64,000 bases of DNA from Sarocladium kiliense (GCA_030734395.1 JAUZTG010000016.1:1488001-1552000); one strand, 5' to 3'; numbered from the stretch's first letter, positions 22,616-35,272 are shown. Numbers and translations: made by a program. The notes: generated from the sequence alone by a model not told the origin.

Positions 22616-23854
22616 ATGACAACCTACTCTACCGACCCAGCTCTCTACATCTTCACCTCCCTCACCGCCGGCTCCTCCCATATCGTGACCGCGACTTCCC
22701 GACTCGAGACAATCCTGCGCGCCAACCGCGTGCCTTTCAAGGCTGTCGATCTTGCTACCGATCAGAAGGCTCGTATGCTATGGGGCCGACGTGCCGGCAA
22801 GGACGATGGCGGTCGAGTGAGGAAGCTCCCTGGTCTTGTCCAGGAGGGTCTCGTGCTTGGAGACCTTGTGGAAATTGAAGACTGGAACGAATACGGCGAG
22901 CTGAAACAGCATGTCAAGATCTACTATGACGAATTTACGATCCCAAATATTCATCACAAGCATCCCGAGCCAGTCTTCAAGAAGAAGCCACTGAAGAAGG
23001 CCGCTGCGACTGCATCCACGGCTTCCACCGCCGCGGCCACCACATCCGAAGCAACATCCTCGGCCGCTATCCCAACGCCACCTCCTCTGCCAGAACCTAA
23101 AGCTGCAACCCCAAGTAGCGCGAAAGCAGCGCCAGCGGACAAGCCAAAGCCAGAGAAGGACACAGCACTACCAATTCGATCTGTCGCCGACGAGGCAGCT
23201 GCGAAGGCTAAGGAGCTTCGCTTGAAGAGTCTCAGAGAGAAGGTTCATGGAAAAGAAGGGGCTGCAGAGATCGAGAGGCAAAAGAAGGCTGAAGCTGAAG
23301 GAAAGCCCTCTGCTACTGCTGCTGCTGCTAATGCTGCAGCCGCAACACCAGCGGCTGCACCAAGTTCGGCTAAGAAGGCTGAAGAGGAGGACGACGATAG
23401 CGATGACAGTAGCGAGGAGGAGAGCAGTGAGGAAGAGAGCGAGGAGGACAGCAGCGACGAAGATGAGGATGAGAAATCCGCAGCGAAACCTACCCCAAAG
23501 CCCGCCGCCACAACACCTAAACCTGCCGAGCCTTCAACACCATCTCGTGCAAGCTCCAGCTCTGAACATGCCGTCGTCATCCCCACCACCAAACCGCCTG
23601 GTCTGCAATCTCCCACGACTGGTACCTGGCGACACGGCTCACAGCAAGACGATCTTGCACGAGACAACCTTCAAAGTCCTACCAGTGGGAAATGGGGCCA
23701 AGGCGCTACAGTCGGAGAGACTATGACGTTGCATGGACATGAAATGAGAGAGGCGAGTGAGGCGGAAATCAAAGCAGTGGAATGTGAGAGCGCGATCAAG
23801 GAGGAGCCGGAGTTGGAGGATGAAGAGGAGAAGAAGGATAAGGATAAGGCGTGA
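22616..23854 (+). CDS. SH3BGR-like thioredoxin-fold protein with long acidic tail
   Basis: Single exon, 412 aa. Residues 1-110 match the SH3-binding Glu-rich (SH3BGR, glutaredoxin-like) fold: LYIFTSLTAG, then SRLETILRANRVPFKAVDLA and KLPGLVQEGLVLGDLVEIED. The catalytic Cys of glutaredoxins is absent, as is usual for SH3BGR proteins. The rest is disordered: Ala/Pro/Lys-rich (130-230), a run of Asp/Glu/Ser (about 255-290), two copies of a short motif (LQSPTTGTWRHG and LQSPTSGKWGQG), and an acidic/Lys tail. The repeated LQSPT-x-G-x-W unit may be a docking motif. It is convergent with PEX6. Function in fungi is poorly defined, probably a cytosolic adaptor. Confidence 0.82.
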   Translation: MTTYSTDPALYIFTSLTAGSSHIVTATSRLETILRANRVPFKAVDLATDQKARMLWGRRAGKDDGGRVRKLPGLVQEGLVLGDLVEIEDWNEYGELKQHVKIYYDEFTIPNIHHKHPEPVFKKKPLKKAAATASTASTAAATTSEATSSAAIPTPPPLPEPKAATPSSAKAAPADKPKPEKDTALPIRSVADEAAAKAKELRLKSLREKVHGKEGAAEIERQKKAEAEGKPSATAAAANAAAATPAAAPSSAKKAEEEDDDSDDSSEEESSEEESEEDSSDEDEDEKSAAKPTPKPAATTPKPAEPSTPSRASSSSEHAVVIPTTKPPGLQSPTTGTWRHGSQQDDLARDNLQSPTSGKWGQGATVGETMTLHGHEMREASEAEIKAVECESAIKEEPELEDEEEKKDKDKA

Positions 23855-24174
23855 GGGGATGATGGTGAGAAGGGAAAGACAAGGAAAGGAAAGGAGGAGT
23901 TTATGGGCGATGATATCCGACACTTGGTTTCAGCAAGAGAGCATGGCGATGGGGGAATTCAGGAAGACATGTGGCCGTCCAATCACCTACAACTGTGGTC
24001 AGGAAGGGAAGATCCAAGCTAGTTTTGCTGTCAATGGCATATCTCGCGATCTGACTTTGTACACATGCCTGATGAAAAATTCATGTGCCATAGATGTGAG
24101 CATCTTTCTTTACATGCTGAGTGCACATCCGATGAGGTATACACTGACATATCCAAACACACATCATCAGATCC
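23855..24174. other. Convergent 3' flanks of the SH3BGR-like and PEX6 genes
   Basis: 320 bp without a gene; the first part is purine-rich (3' end of the SH3BGR-like gene). Confidence 0.5.
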
Positions 24175-27100
24175 TTAATACAACCCATCATCGTCACTCG
24201 CCGTCCCATCCTGAAACCCAGCTACAGCTTTCCCCTTCCCCTTTCCATTCACATGCCCGTTCCCCATGATCGATGTGTCCCCTTCATACTCCTCGTCATC
24301 ATCATCACTCGTCGCTACAGCCTTCCCCTTGCCTTTTCCTACGACCGCCTTTCCCTTTCCCTTTGATGTTGGCCTGCTCACACCAGAAGCTGCTTCCACA
24401 GATTCTCTCCTCACGGGCTGCTGTTCCAAATCCTTCTTCTCCTCCCCTCTTCCACCTTCAAAGGTCTCCCTGACCTTCTCATAGTGTCTCAATTCGCCAG
24501 CACTGACACTGGGAACCAACTCCTCATTCGCCTTTAGGAAATCTTCCTCTGTGACTGTCACAGCAACATCCTCCGCTGTAGCATGGTGATCGAACCAGTA
24601 CGCCGTAGACAAAGGAGGTGTCCCCTCTGGTCTAGAGGCGTTGAGAGCGCGGAGTTTAGAGTCAACTGAGGTAGCCTGTCTCGTCACAGCTTTCAGCATG
24701 GCGTCGCTACATAAAGCGTAGAAATCGGCGCCAGTGTATGTGAAGGGTAATGCTTCAGCGACTCTGGCGAGGGAGAGCGACGGATGCAGTGCGAACCTGG
24801 AAAAGCATTAGTCTTGTGCTCTGCTGGCAATCAATGCTGCAAGGGAAACTTACTTGCGCGTGAGAGCTTGCAGAATGGTGAGCTGTTTCTCATGCGTGTC
24901 TGACACCCCAAGATACAACATCTTATCAAATCGTCCTGGGCGCAGCAACGCTGGATCCAAAAGATCTGGCCTGTTCGTCGCTCCAATCACAAACACGCCT
25001 CCACCGTTATCTTCCCCTCCAGACATACCATCTAACTCAGCCAACAGCTGAGAGACAATTCTGTCCATGACACCCCCGCTGTCGCCCTGGTTTCCTCTCT
25101 TCGGCGCCACGGAATCCAGCTCATCGAAAAAGACGACGCAAGGCCGAGCATCGCGCGCACGTTGGAAGACGCGGCGAACGTTGGCTTCTGATTCACCGAT
25201 ATACATGTTGAGAAGTTCAGGGCCCTTGACGCTGAAGAAGTTGAGGGAGTATTCTGTTGCGATGGCTTTTGCAAGGAGGGTTTTGCCCGTGCCAGGTGGA
25301 CCGTAGAACAGGATACCTGATCGCTTCTTCATACCCTTTGCGAAGAGTTCTGGCCTTTCGAGAGGGAGTTGGATAGTCTCTGTAATGGCATCCTTAACGT
25401 TTCCGAGGCCACCAACATCGTCCCATGTCACATTGGGAATCTTGGGTGCGCCAATGGAGTCGGAAAAGTTCTTGCGAGCAGCTTCGACGGCGAGGTCAAA
25501 GTCGGACTTGGTGAGACAGCGGGCGAGAGGACCACCGGCGACTTGGATGTCACGCATGGTCAGGGTAGTCGTGTCGTTGCCCAGCCGTGTGAGAATCTCT
25601 TCTAGTCGGGCTTGCCTGGCAATTGATGCGCGCTCAACAACATCGACCAGGTCTCCTGCTACCAGCGCTGCTGTCTTGAGTGCGATGGCGTTCAGGTCGA
25701 TAGAGGGCTCCAGAGACACACCTCGGTTGTCAATTACAGTTTTGAGAATGGCTTCACGCTCAGCCTCATCCGGGGCAGTGACCTCCAGTTCGTGGGTAAA
25801 GAGTCCACGGACACCATCAGGGACCTTATCGACATCGTTCGTGGTCGCAATGAGCACTCTGGTGTCCTCCAGGATCTCCTTCATTGTTGACTCAATACGA
25901 TCCGCTGTCAATGCTTCGACGTGCTGAATGAGAAGGGCACAGCAATCCGCTCCACAGCTTGCAGCTCGTTCGGCGCGTGTCCTGAGGAAGCCTTCCGTCT
26001 TGACGTCTCCGCCACCACCGCCGTCATCACTGATGATGTCGAAAGCATCTATGCTGTAGGTATGCAGTCCAATATCTGCGCACGCATCCATGGCTAGCGT
26101 CGCTTTGCCAATATTCCGATGCGTAGAAGTGATGAGAATCGCCATGGGTGGCATCTTCAGATGAACAGCTCTCCGACTCGTGGCAGCTGCAAGCAACTCT
26201 CTCAGTTGTCTGCGAAGCGGCGAGATATACGGCTGCACCCGTTCAGCGAGATGCGGCATAGTAGGGTCGGAGTTGCGACGAGGGTTCTTCTTGAGGCCTA
26301 GATAGTACTGCCAAGTGCTCTGTCGGATCCCGGGAATTTTGCTCGTTTCGAAGCCGGAGCCATGCATGGCTACTGACGAGCTGTCTATGGACGCGACTGA
26401 GCCCCAGAATCCCTCAGTGGACTCGTCCTCATCCTCTTCTGAGCGCTGGACCCTGATGTGTCCAACTTTGAACCATGCAACACTGTCGTAATGAGTTGCT
26501 GGGCTATGGGAGCCGGAGTCAGGAGCGCTGAGACCAACCACATCGTCGACCTCGCTGCCACCCGCGCCTGGAACCTCTTGAAGCACTTGTCCAAGCTGTG
26601 CATCTACAGGCACGGCGATGAGATCACCGGATCGTACGAGCCTAGTCTTCTGGGCAAAATACCGCTTTAGCCCACCCAGCACTGCCGTCTGGTAGGCTCG
26701 CTCGGCAGAAATCGGGGTTCGGATATGATGTATGGTGATGTCGCGGGCATAAGGTGGGCGCGAGGCGCTGGCAAACTTGGGATTCGTGCCCTTGCCGTGA
26801 TAGGACGATTTCTTGAGAGGTGCAATGCGTACATAAGCTGCGTCCTCGAGATTTGCGATCAGAATGGGCGAGGCGTAAGCGGTAGATGTCGTGGGGCGCT
26901 GGATCTGAGACTCGAAGAACGATAGCCTCCTCTCTCCAGGCTTGGAGCTTGGGAGGCGCGCGACAGCACGCTGTGAGTAGCCTTCGGGAAGTCCAAAGAC
27001 GCGAACAGGGCGCCATGATGCTGCATCAGGCTCAGCCTGGCCAAAGCTTCCAAGGCCAAATGCCCCAAAGCCGTTTGCTGGTGGCTCTTCTGCAACCTCG

Positions 27101-28481
27101 ACGCGCACCCAGTCTCCTGAGAAGCAGCCAATCTTTGATAACGATGAAGTATCGACGTAGATGCGAGCTTCATCGTCGTCTTCGGCCGTGGGCTTGGGAT
27201 GTAGGAGATCGGAGGGAATGGGTCGCATCAGGCCTTGCGCCTTGAACAACCTGCCCCTGGGTCTATCCGGCCTGGCTGTGGTCGCTGTGAAATTCGAGAA
27301 GACAGAACCGGGTGTCGCAATACCGTTTGTTCGCCTGCCTCGCATGGTTCCCAAGGTCATAGGCGTGCCCGGCTGCATGGTAGAGACGCCGCTGGCGTTT
27401 GTCGCGGGTAGAGCCGGCGCCTGCAGGGAGATCATATCGTCCATAGAGTCATCGGATAGCTCATCCTCTTGCTCAGGGTCAGAGAGATCCGTCTCGGTCT
27501 CAGTAGCTGTTTCGGTCGCTTCGGTCGTCGCATCAGTCCGGTATCGCTCTTCGGCCGCGGAGAAGAATTGATCGGTGTTGGCCTCTTCATCCTCCTCGCT
27601 GACGCCATTGAGCCTACGGTTCGAAGCGATCGCAGTCTGTTGACGCTTGACATGAACTCGTCCGCGCATCAAGACAATTTTAGTTGACTCGGTCAAAATT
27701 CCTTGCGCTACAGGCTCGCAGAGCATGATCTTGCCGGGGTTGGGCGGAATATGCGTGACTGGATGAGGCGGCAGCGGCAATGGGAAGAGATCCCCGGAGT
27801 GAACCACCTTCAAGCTCCCAAGTGCAGTTCGCAATGCGCTTGCGAGGCGCACCTCGGGACTACCAGTATTCAAACCCTTGGCCTCGTTCGCCTTAGGATG
27901 GTCCCTGAAGAAGGTACCCTCTCCATTTTCAAGCCTTTTCGTCAGCTCACTTTCCAAGCTCACGTATACGGTTTCGAGCGGTACGGGCGCGACATCGAGC
28001 AGCAGAATTTCGATGCCGCTGCGGCTGTGACTCGACAGCTTCGAAGGCGCGACTTGCTGAAGAGTGACTGCGAAGCTTTGGAGGGCCGGAGAAGATGGCG
28101 AGAATTGTAGGGTCGAGGGTGCGAGGGCAGAGGATCGAATGATAGGAACAATGGACCACGCTGCGTCGTCAGGGGTGGCGTTTGGAGTCCATGGTGCCAG
28201 AGCGACATGTAGGATGTCCGGTGCTGAATCGTGGGTTCCATCTGCATAGATTGACTTTGATTAGTTGGAGGTCTCGTCCTGGGCGGACGAGGAAGCTTAC
28301 CGAGGGCCAGCTGAGGAAATAGGTTGGAGAACAGGTCCTCGGACAGGATGCCGACATCGCCCTTGACATGATCGTCGAGAACGAGTCTAGCGGACAGAGC
28401 AGGCTTGTCCTGGCGTCGCCTCCTGGCCTTCCTCTTGCGCGAGCTTACGGCAGCAGCCTGTGAGGAAGCTGAAGCCGCCAT
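24175..28481 (-). CDS. PEX6: Peroxisomal AAA ATPase peroxin 6
   Basis: Exons (5' to 3') 28481-28301, 28241-24854 and 24796-24175 give 1396 aa. The product begins MAASASSQAAAVSSRKRKARRRR. A long N-terminal region precedes two AAA modules. D1 (about residues 730-990) has lost its Walker A (STHRNIGKAT). D2 is canonical: GPPGTGKT (Walker A), VVFFDELDS (Walker B) and GATNRPDLLDPALLRPGRFDK (second region of homology). PEX6 with PEX1 extracts the ubiquitinated import receptor PEX5 from the peroxisome membrane. An acidic insert (about 190-230) and a C-terminal tail with repeated GKGKGKAV units and acidic runs are longer than in yeast. Start: upstream in-frame codons lack an ATG. Confidence 0.95.
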
Positions 28482-29840
28482 GTTTCGACTCGGACTGTCC
28501 GAAGTGCGCAAGGACAGCTCGGCGGGGTGTCTTGGGCTGGGAGGTAGTGTGCAAATGGAAGCTCAAGGTCGAATCATGACGCTTGCTCGGATAAATGATT
28601 CTTTTACTGATGTGGCAGGCAGACCGTGAATGCAGGATGAAAGCCGCACTCAGCAATCTGGCGAGACTGCTGGGATGGTCGTTGATGTGGTTTGAGAGAT
28701 CAGCGTCGCGCGCGCAGCTGGATGCGGTAGGGTGAGTGGTGGTTTCGGCTGCTGGCGGATTTGGCCTCGGCATTGGCGCAAGTGGGTTGGGCTGGAGATG
28801 GAGTTGCTAGGGTCCACGCCAGCTGTAACGATGGTGCCTTCATGAGCTGAGCTCACAATGATGGTTGAATACCGAGCTCATGGACCTGATTGTCAAGTTA
28901 ATTTCAAATACACGTGAGCAAGGCTGGAGAAATACATGCACACTGACTTGCATGCCAGAAACTAAACCTGACTGCTGGGAGGAACAACCACAAAGCCTGG
29001 CTCCCACTATGTGCAACCCATGGATCATGAGACCTGTACAAGATTCTGGGAAACCTGAAGATGCCTTTGACCCTACTAACATAAGCTGTCGAAAAGTTCC
29101 CAGTTCACGAAGTATGGGGAGCTGGCCAAACTGCAGCATGTAACTCCATCTTCACATGCCTCAGAGTGCGCCACACCAAGCCCAAGCTAAGCCACACCGC
29201 CGGGTTCCCCAGCTTCACAAGTGTGGCTGTATAAGTTGACCACCCAAGCGGTATTCATGGCAAGTTATCGACAGTCCTCAGTTTCGTGACACTGGCAGTG
29301 GATTTGTTTGCTCCAAGTCCATTATAGTATTACGTCCTTTTATTCCCTAGTCTCTGATGCATCTTGATGTTTCTACAGGGTGATGAGGTTCGTTGGACAG
29401 GTACCCTACACCTCCAACCAGAAGATTCGTCGCGATTGTTGATCCATGTCATGTCCTCCAAGAATTCCCGAGGGGAGATTTGGCGTTTGTTTACAACTAT
29501 TTCGAAGCTGAGGATGGAAAACTAAGGACTTGATAACTAAACTATGTGGTCCCTCAGGATCATAGACGTGTAGCCTCATCCGGTCACCCGAAAACAAAGA
29601 CAGTTTGATTTTGAGGGGAGATTTATTTATAAGCCATTGGAGTACCTTGGAAATTATTATAACAGTTTCAAGCTTCATGAATAGTCATCAGAGCATGTAT
29701 GCATATTGCACAGGTTTATGGCGAGCATCTTCTGTGTGAGCGTGGTCAGGCGGGCGCAAGAACGCAGCACTTGTAAGACGGCGGCGGCATTCAAGCTCAT
29801 GCTCACCGTGGACTTGCCTCATTCGAGCATCATCGACAGA
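28482..29840. other. Intergenic flank between PEX6 and the TA-rich block
   Basis: This is the PEX6 promoter followed by about 1 kb of normal composition. Open frames here (such as 29406-29678, minus) have no domain and no intron continuation. I call no gene. Confidence 0.45.
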
Positions 29841-31200
29841 ACCTTAAACTTATAAAAACATCTATTATTGTTAGTGTTAGAGTGATTTTAATAAATACTC
29901 CTACTTCTTTTAGAATATAAATTTATTTAAATTTTAACTTTTTACGAATACATTTTAAAATTTAAAGCCTTATAACACGTTGATAAGAATTTTAAAGATT
30001 TAAGACTAATGTCCTTGAATAAATGCTAATTTATATAGATATGGAAATTGAAATATAGAACTATTATAATTATATAAGCCTTTGCATGATTGTTATTATA
30101 ATAGTAAGGTAGCTAGGAAATAAATAAATTAGGCAAGATAATAAAAGCTTTATTCTATATATTAAGTAATACTTAAAATAAAAATCCTTTTTAATATTTC
30201 TTAAAGTAGCTTTTTTAAATAAGAGATAGTTTTAGGATAAGTCAATAGCCTAGATTAACCTTTAGTTAGCTTATCTTTATATAGGCTCTAACTACCCTCC
30301 AACTTAGGCTCATTTATTTAATTACATTTAACAGCTACGGGATATAAGGTGTTATTGATAAAGGTTAAGTATTAAAAGATTTATACTTCAATCCTATAAC
30401 TTATAACTATACTTGCAGTAATCTAAATATATGATTTTTGCTTAAGGATTAACTAAAGAAGAGTTCAGGTAAAAGAACTAATTATATTAATGAATATCCT
30501 TTTTATAATAGTTAAATTACGAATATCTTTATGCTTAAAAACTTTAAATTTTGTCTTCTAATTATATAGTAGGCTTAATATAATAAAAATAGCATGTACT
30601 GAAGACTTTAAATATATGAAGCAAATGCGCATATAATGCTGTTTAGTCTCTATTTTTGTTTCTTTATTTATATAAAATCCAGAGTATTTTAAACATCATT
30701 GTTGCACATAAGGACCAGATATGGTGCAGAGTAGCCTCTTCTAAGGCACTATGGGGTATGTGTGTTTATTTTGCCCTGCAAAAGTAGTTGATGGTGCCCT
30801 AGAAGGCTATAACTACAAGGGCCGAGACTCCTCTAGCTAAAGGCAAACTCAGCTGGCCTGCATATGGCAGCAGTTGCTGCCACCTGACTGCATAATAGTA
30901 AACATAGCAAATTCCCCTCCTTGACTAAATAGTTCCTCTTCTTCCTTATGTAAGACAATACAAGTCTAAATTCCCTTGCTATTAGCTTTATTATCAAGAC
31001 AACCCGTATTAGACACGTTCAGCTAAAGCTAATAGTACTAACAGAGATTTTATTACCGCTCAATAATCAGCTTCTATTTATAAATGATAAGAATAAATGA
31101 GTTAAATTATATAGTATAGAACTTATATTAAAAGCTTCAATATAATAGTTTTCCTATTATCATAGGTTATTAGGCTAAACTAGTCTCTTCTCTAGAGTGC
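29841..31200. repeat. TA-rich, RIP-like degraded repeat island
   Basis: The sequence changes abruptly to very low GC with abundant TA, TTAA and ATATAA words and few CA or CG steps, and no open frame of useful length. That pattern fits repeat-induced point mutation of an old transposon, as known for many Pezizomycotina. A less AT-rich patch (about 30,700-30,950, including ggccgagactcctctagc) sits inside. No terminal repeats or transposase remnant could be identified. It separates the PEX6 region from the enzyme cluster that follows. Confidence 0.65.
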
Positions 31201-31504
31201 CTTTAAGCTGGCCTCGGGGGTATACTAGTGGCATATCTAATAGATTACTAAAAGTGAGAGATGAATGCAATCAGTAGTTGAGAGTGTACTACCACTAGCC
31301 TCGCGGTTAAGACATAGTAAGTAGACCCAATCCCTTTCCTATAGATAGTATTCCACGTGGCTACTACGTTGCGGCGTAATGTAAACTAAAACCCCAAACT
31401 CTAAGAGTTCTTGACAACACTGGTTTCAAGTTACCATATACAGCTCTGTGGCGTATCCTAATCTATGTGATCGATACATCCGTAAGACTACTATGTTGCC
31501 CTTT
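31201..31504. other. Transition out of the TA-rich island
   Basis: Mixed composition, TA/TAG-rich, probably the edge of the same degraded element. No gene seen. Confidence 0.4.
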
Positions 31505-32378
31505 TTAAAACAAGGCTTCCTTTAAGCTGACACTCTTCCCCTCCAACCAGTCCTTGTACTTCCGATAGAGAGCCTCTTTTGCTGGGCCATGGCTATCTAG
31601 ATCCAGCCTCGGCGGGAATCCAATCTTATATTCGGCCCAAGCAAGGTATCTGTAGCCCGGTGGATAGTTGGCCACCTCTTCTTCTGAAATCTTGTAGATC
31701 CTGCTCGGGTTCACAGGATGGAAGCGGTCCTTGTCAAAAAGCAGGATGAAATGGACAATGCCCCACCTATCATTGCGCTTTTCCAGAAAGTAATAAAAGC
31801 GACAATCAGTGTCTAGATCCATTTCAATGTCGTCAAATGTGAACCTGGCCGTGATGGTCACCTTCATCTTGCACCCGGCTCGATTTATGTCGGGATTGAG
31901 ATCTACCGAGTGACCATTGATGCGGTGCTGGGCGTACATAAAATCGTGTCCCTTGTCAAAGCCGTCAGAAGAAGCCGCGATGAACTCGTCGATGGTGCCC
32001 TGCTTCCAGGATGTGACGATATATGCATCATCGACTGCGAGGGTAACTAGCATATTAGTTCAAGGCATTGTCTTGTGAACAGCCGTGGCAATGATGAAGC
32101 CACTTTCTCAAAGGCCAAGAACACGGGCACACATACAAAACATTGAGCGATATTCGGTCCACCTAAAGCTTGTTAGCATACCAAGAAATGTGCAAGTGAC
32201 AAAGGGAGTGTTACTCGGCCGCGTCGCGATATGATCCCCATCCTTCGCAAATCTCCCTGATCTTGAAACGTTCAAGGGCCTCCGCGTCTAGGTTCTGACC
32301 CTGAGAGTTGTTACGCAGGGCGTGCTGTGGAACTAGGTCGGGCAGATGGGTGACGGTGTACTTGATCGGAAGAGACAT
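31505..32378 (-). CDS. SnoaL/NTF2-like domain protein (243 aa)
   Basis: Exons (5' to 3') 32378-32215, 32162-32137 (26 nt) and 32046-31505. It starts MSLPIKYTVTHLPDLVPQHA. REICEGWGSYRDAAEW, crossing intron 1, is the first helix of the NTF2-like/SnoaL fold. FTLAVDDAYIVTSWKQG, TIDEFIAASSDGFDKG and the strands KVTITARFTFDDIEMDLD and WGIVHFILLFDKDRFHPV follow. No signal peptide. Fungal members work as cyclases, dehydratases or isomerases in secondary metabolism; some have no proven reaction. It is the first gene of the enzyme cluster after the TA-rich island. Branch sequence gctaac is clear in intron 1. Confidence 0.75.
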
Positions 32379-33547
32379 TTCGTTGGTTGTGTTTGTAACA
32401 AGTCAGATAGAGGCTCTAGTGAGAATTCGAGCGACTTTGCCTCATTTTCCTTACCAGGGATATTTGGGACCTTTTATGCGACACAACTATGCCTAACAGA
32501 ACCCATAGAGCTAAGAGATAGGGAACCATCGTCCACCTGATGGATCGCAGACTATGGGCCTAGGTAACCAGCAATGCGATGTTCCCCACAAGTCCATAAC
32601 CAACTCACCCACTTTCATACACCCTATCTGCTCCAAGTCTGCCTCACCTATCATATGATACCCGTTGCTCCCGCGTTATCGTCGTCTTGGTAATGTGGGT
32701 CATGTAGCTATGGCCGAGGACGCCACCAAGGTGCCACCAAGGTGCCACCCACCTTCTGTAAGGTACTGCCCTAGGATGGATAACTAACCCCACGTAAGAT
32801 CAAACAACTATGAACACTATCGCCAACCTTGACCACTACTGGTGATTCAGTCTGTTTCTTCTATCAGGCTGATGACCTTGACATATTGATCACATCACTC
32901 ACCACCTAGTGCCATAAATCTACTGCAGAAACGAAAATACATGTAAATCAGGAAGGACATCAAGGAAGCTCTCGGTGCTGGCCAGCCGTGTCAAATAGGT
33001 AGAGCAGCCGCGATCGAAAACAGAGGGTTCAACAATGTCCTGGCGCACTTTGCAAGCCGTAGTTGTATTCTTTAACCTTCAACTAGGTGAATACCATCCC
33101 TGCAGCCAAAGACAAACCCTATCACAGCGTTTGGGGCACCACCCGGTGCCACTCATGCCCGCGGTATTCTCAATGCCTCGACAGAGCCACCCCGACGCCG
33201 TCCGTAAGTGCCGTACGGGTTTGTGCATAGCTAAAAGCCGCTTTGTCAGCGGAGGATGTAGCCCAGACGTGTAGGCAGAGCTGGCGACCTGGGGTCGCCA
33301 TGCCTTTAACCTTCGATGTAAGGAACTAGAGTCAGCATGGGTAGCTTCGAAGATTTCAGGGCTGGACTCCCACAGGCGCCACCATGGTGGAGTCTTTTGA
33401 GGATCCTGGCAAGCATAACACACATTCCCAACTCATGAGTTGGTGATAAAGAGACTGCCATCTGATGCCCCAGTACTAGATATAATTCAAACACATCACT
33501 ACTTCTTAATTACCCACGCTTAGTATTCTGCGCTAAGTCATCCCGCC
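32379..33547. other. Divergent promoter region, no gene seen
   Basis: About 1.2 kb between the SnoaL-like gene (minus) and the alpha/beta hydrolase (plus). It contains three tandem copies of gccaccaaggt (32722-32754, last copy imperfect) and a near match to the cluster motif (ttgtcagcgg at 33243-33252). Open frames in this stretch have no domain. Confidence 0.45.
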
Positions 33548-34675
33548 ATGCCCAGCTCTCCGGAAAGTTTTCGAGGCGTTTACAAATTATTGGGCAAGCA
33601 GGAGATTGACGTCGACATTTACCTGCCCCAGCCCAACAGCGCTAAGAATAGGCGAAAATGCCCTGTCCGTATGAAGACCCCTCCGCAACGGGACAGACCA
33701 CAAACTAAAGACCGGGTTTGACACGCAGTTTTGAACTTTCATGGAGGAGCCTTCATGCTTGGGTCTTCCAAGATGGTCAACCGAGACCAGATTCAGGACT
33801 GTCTGAACCGTGGTTGGGTTGTTCTCGCCCCCAACCACCGTTTGTGTCCTCAAGTCAATCTCATTGAAGGGCCGGTGCAAGATTCACGGGATCTTCTTGC
33901 CTGGATTTACAGTGGTGGACTGCAGAAATCCATAGACGCACACAGCGAGACCCATGTTGCTGACCTGGACCATGTGCTTGCATTTGGTACATCAGCGGGC
34001 GGGACATTAGCTCTTTGTTTGGTGAGTTAAACACAGGGGATAACTCGATGAGTCCTAGGCCGCAAACACAGCAAGAGAAGCAGCAGGTCGGATCAATTGC
34101 TAATTCGAGATTATTAGGGCTTTGGAGTTCCACGTCCAGTGCTAGGCATATACAACACGTATGGTGTAGCCAACTTCGCAAACCCACTATTGAGACAAAA
34201 GTCAGAGCGAATTGCGGCCCTTATCCCAAAGAACCTCTCCCCGGAATTCTTGAGCCGGGTGTTTCACGAAGATCCCGTCCCAATTGAGGGAGGAGTCTCG
34301 CTGGAAGGCCAACGGACTGGAGGCCCTGATTTCACCGATCCTCGCCAAGCTTACGTTCAGACGCAACTGGCAAATGGAACCGCCATGGATGTTGTTCTAC
34401 CCGAGGAGATGGTTGACGAAATCGATCCCTATAAGCATCTCAGCTCATCATTTCCCCCGACTTTTATTGCGCATGGGGATATGGATACAATGGTCCCGCT
34501 GCAGATTAGCCAAGACCTATACTTGGAGATGCGGAAGCACGGAATTCGGTGTAAGCTACAGATCATCCCTGGCGAGGATCATATGTTCACCGCTAGGATG
34601 AAGGTAGGTTCTCAGACGTGGAACCTGCAGAGAGAGGGATTTGACTTTTTAGAGGCTTTGATCAAGGCAAAATAA
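33548..34675 (+). CDS. GDXG-type alpha/beta hydrolase (carboxylesterase-like)
   Basis: Exons 33548-33668, 33729-34021 and 34118-34675 give 323 aa. HGGAF at residues 45-49 is the oxyanion motif. APNHRLCPQ is the usual RL-P strand, and GTSAGG holds the nucleophile Ser. FIAHGDMDTMVP carries the acid Asp, and PGEDHMFTA the catalytic His. All three triad members are present, so an active esterase or lipase-like enzyme is likely. No signal peptide; cytosolic. It belongs to the accessory enzyme cluster. Intron 2 (34022-34117) uses donor GTGAGT and acceptor ATTAG, and removes in-frame stops. Confidence 0.85.
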
Positions 34676-35272
34676 GCAGCCATGAGATGTCGGAGCGACC
34701 TATGCAAAGCAGCCATTTTGTGTGGGTTGAGCCAAATGTTGAAGTGTTGTTCAGATGCAAGGAAAACAGGTTGAAGGATTTGGACACACTTTTGAGCAAG
34801 TAGGTTGGCGTAAATCGAATAGCTCCTGTCCCCCGTCCAAGTAAGAACGGTTATAGTGCATGCATATACATTCATCCACAATAATTACCACGCCAGCCCC
34901 CAAAGCTCAAACTACCAACAGGTTACCCCGTAGCCAAGGCACAGGGAAACAAGACAGGCTCTATTAGTAACCACGGCATCGCATTTGTCGGAGCTCCGTC
35001 GGTTGAGGGTGCATGGGGAGCTTGCGGGGAAAGAATAAGCTTCGGTTAGCGCACTCTCAGTTCATTTATTAATAATTGAGCATTCACCTGTTTCAGTTCA
35101 CACCTAATCTTGACCAACAATTCGGATCCTCGAACCTCGACTAAGCCATTGCGATACTTGACTAGGCGCTTGCTTCCTGGTCCTTTGTTCCTCTTTTCTT
35201 CGGCATTGCCCTCCCCCCGTCCTTCACAAAGGCCGCGGCCTATATGTATCTCGCGGACCTCTGATCATAACC
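34676..35272. other. Intergenic, promoter of the C2H2 regulator
   Basis: About 600 bp; no gene or clear motif seen. Confidence 0.45.

Noticed and set aside
23245..23667. 140-codon Ser-rich minus-strand frame
   Set aside because: A mirror of the Glu/Asp-rich tail of the SH3BGR-like protein.
29406..29678. 90-codon minus-strand frame near the TA-rich island
   Set aside because: No domain and no conserved feature; close to degraded repeat DNA.
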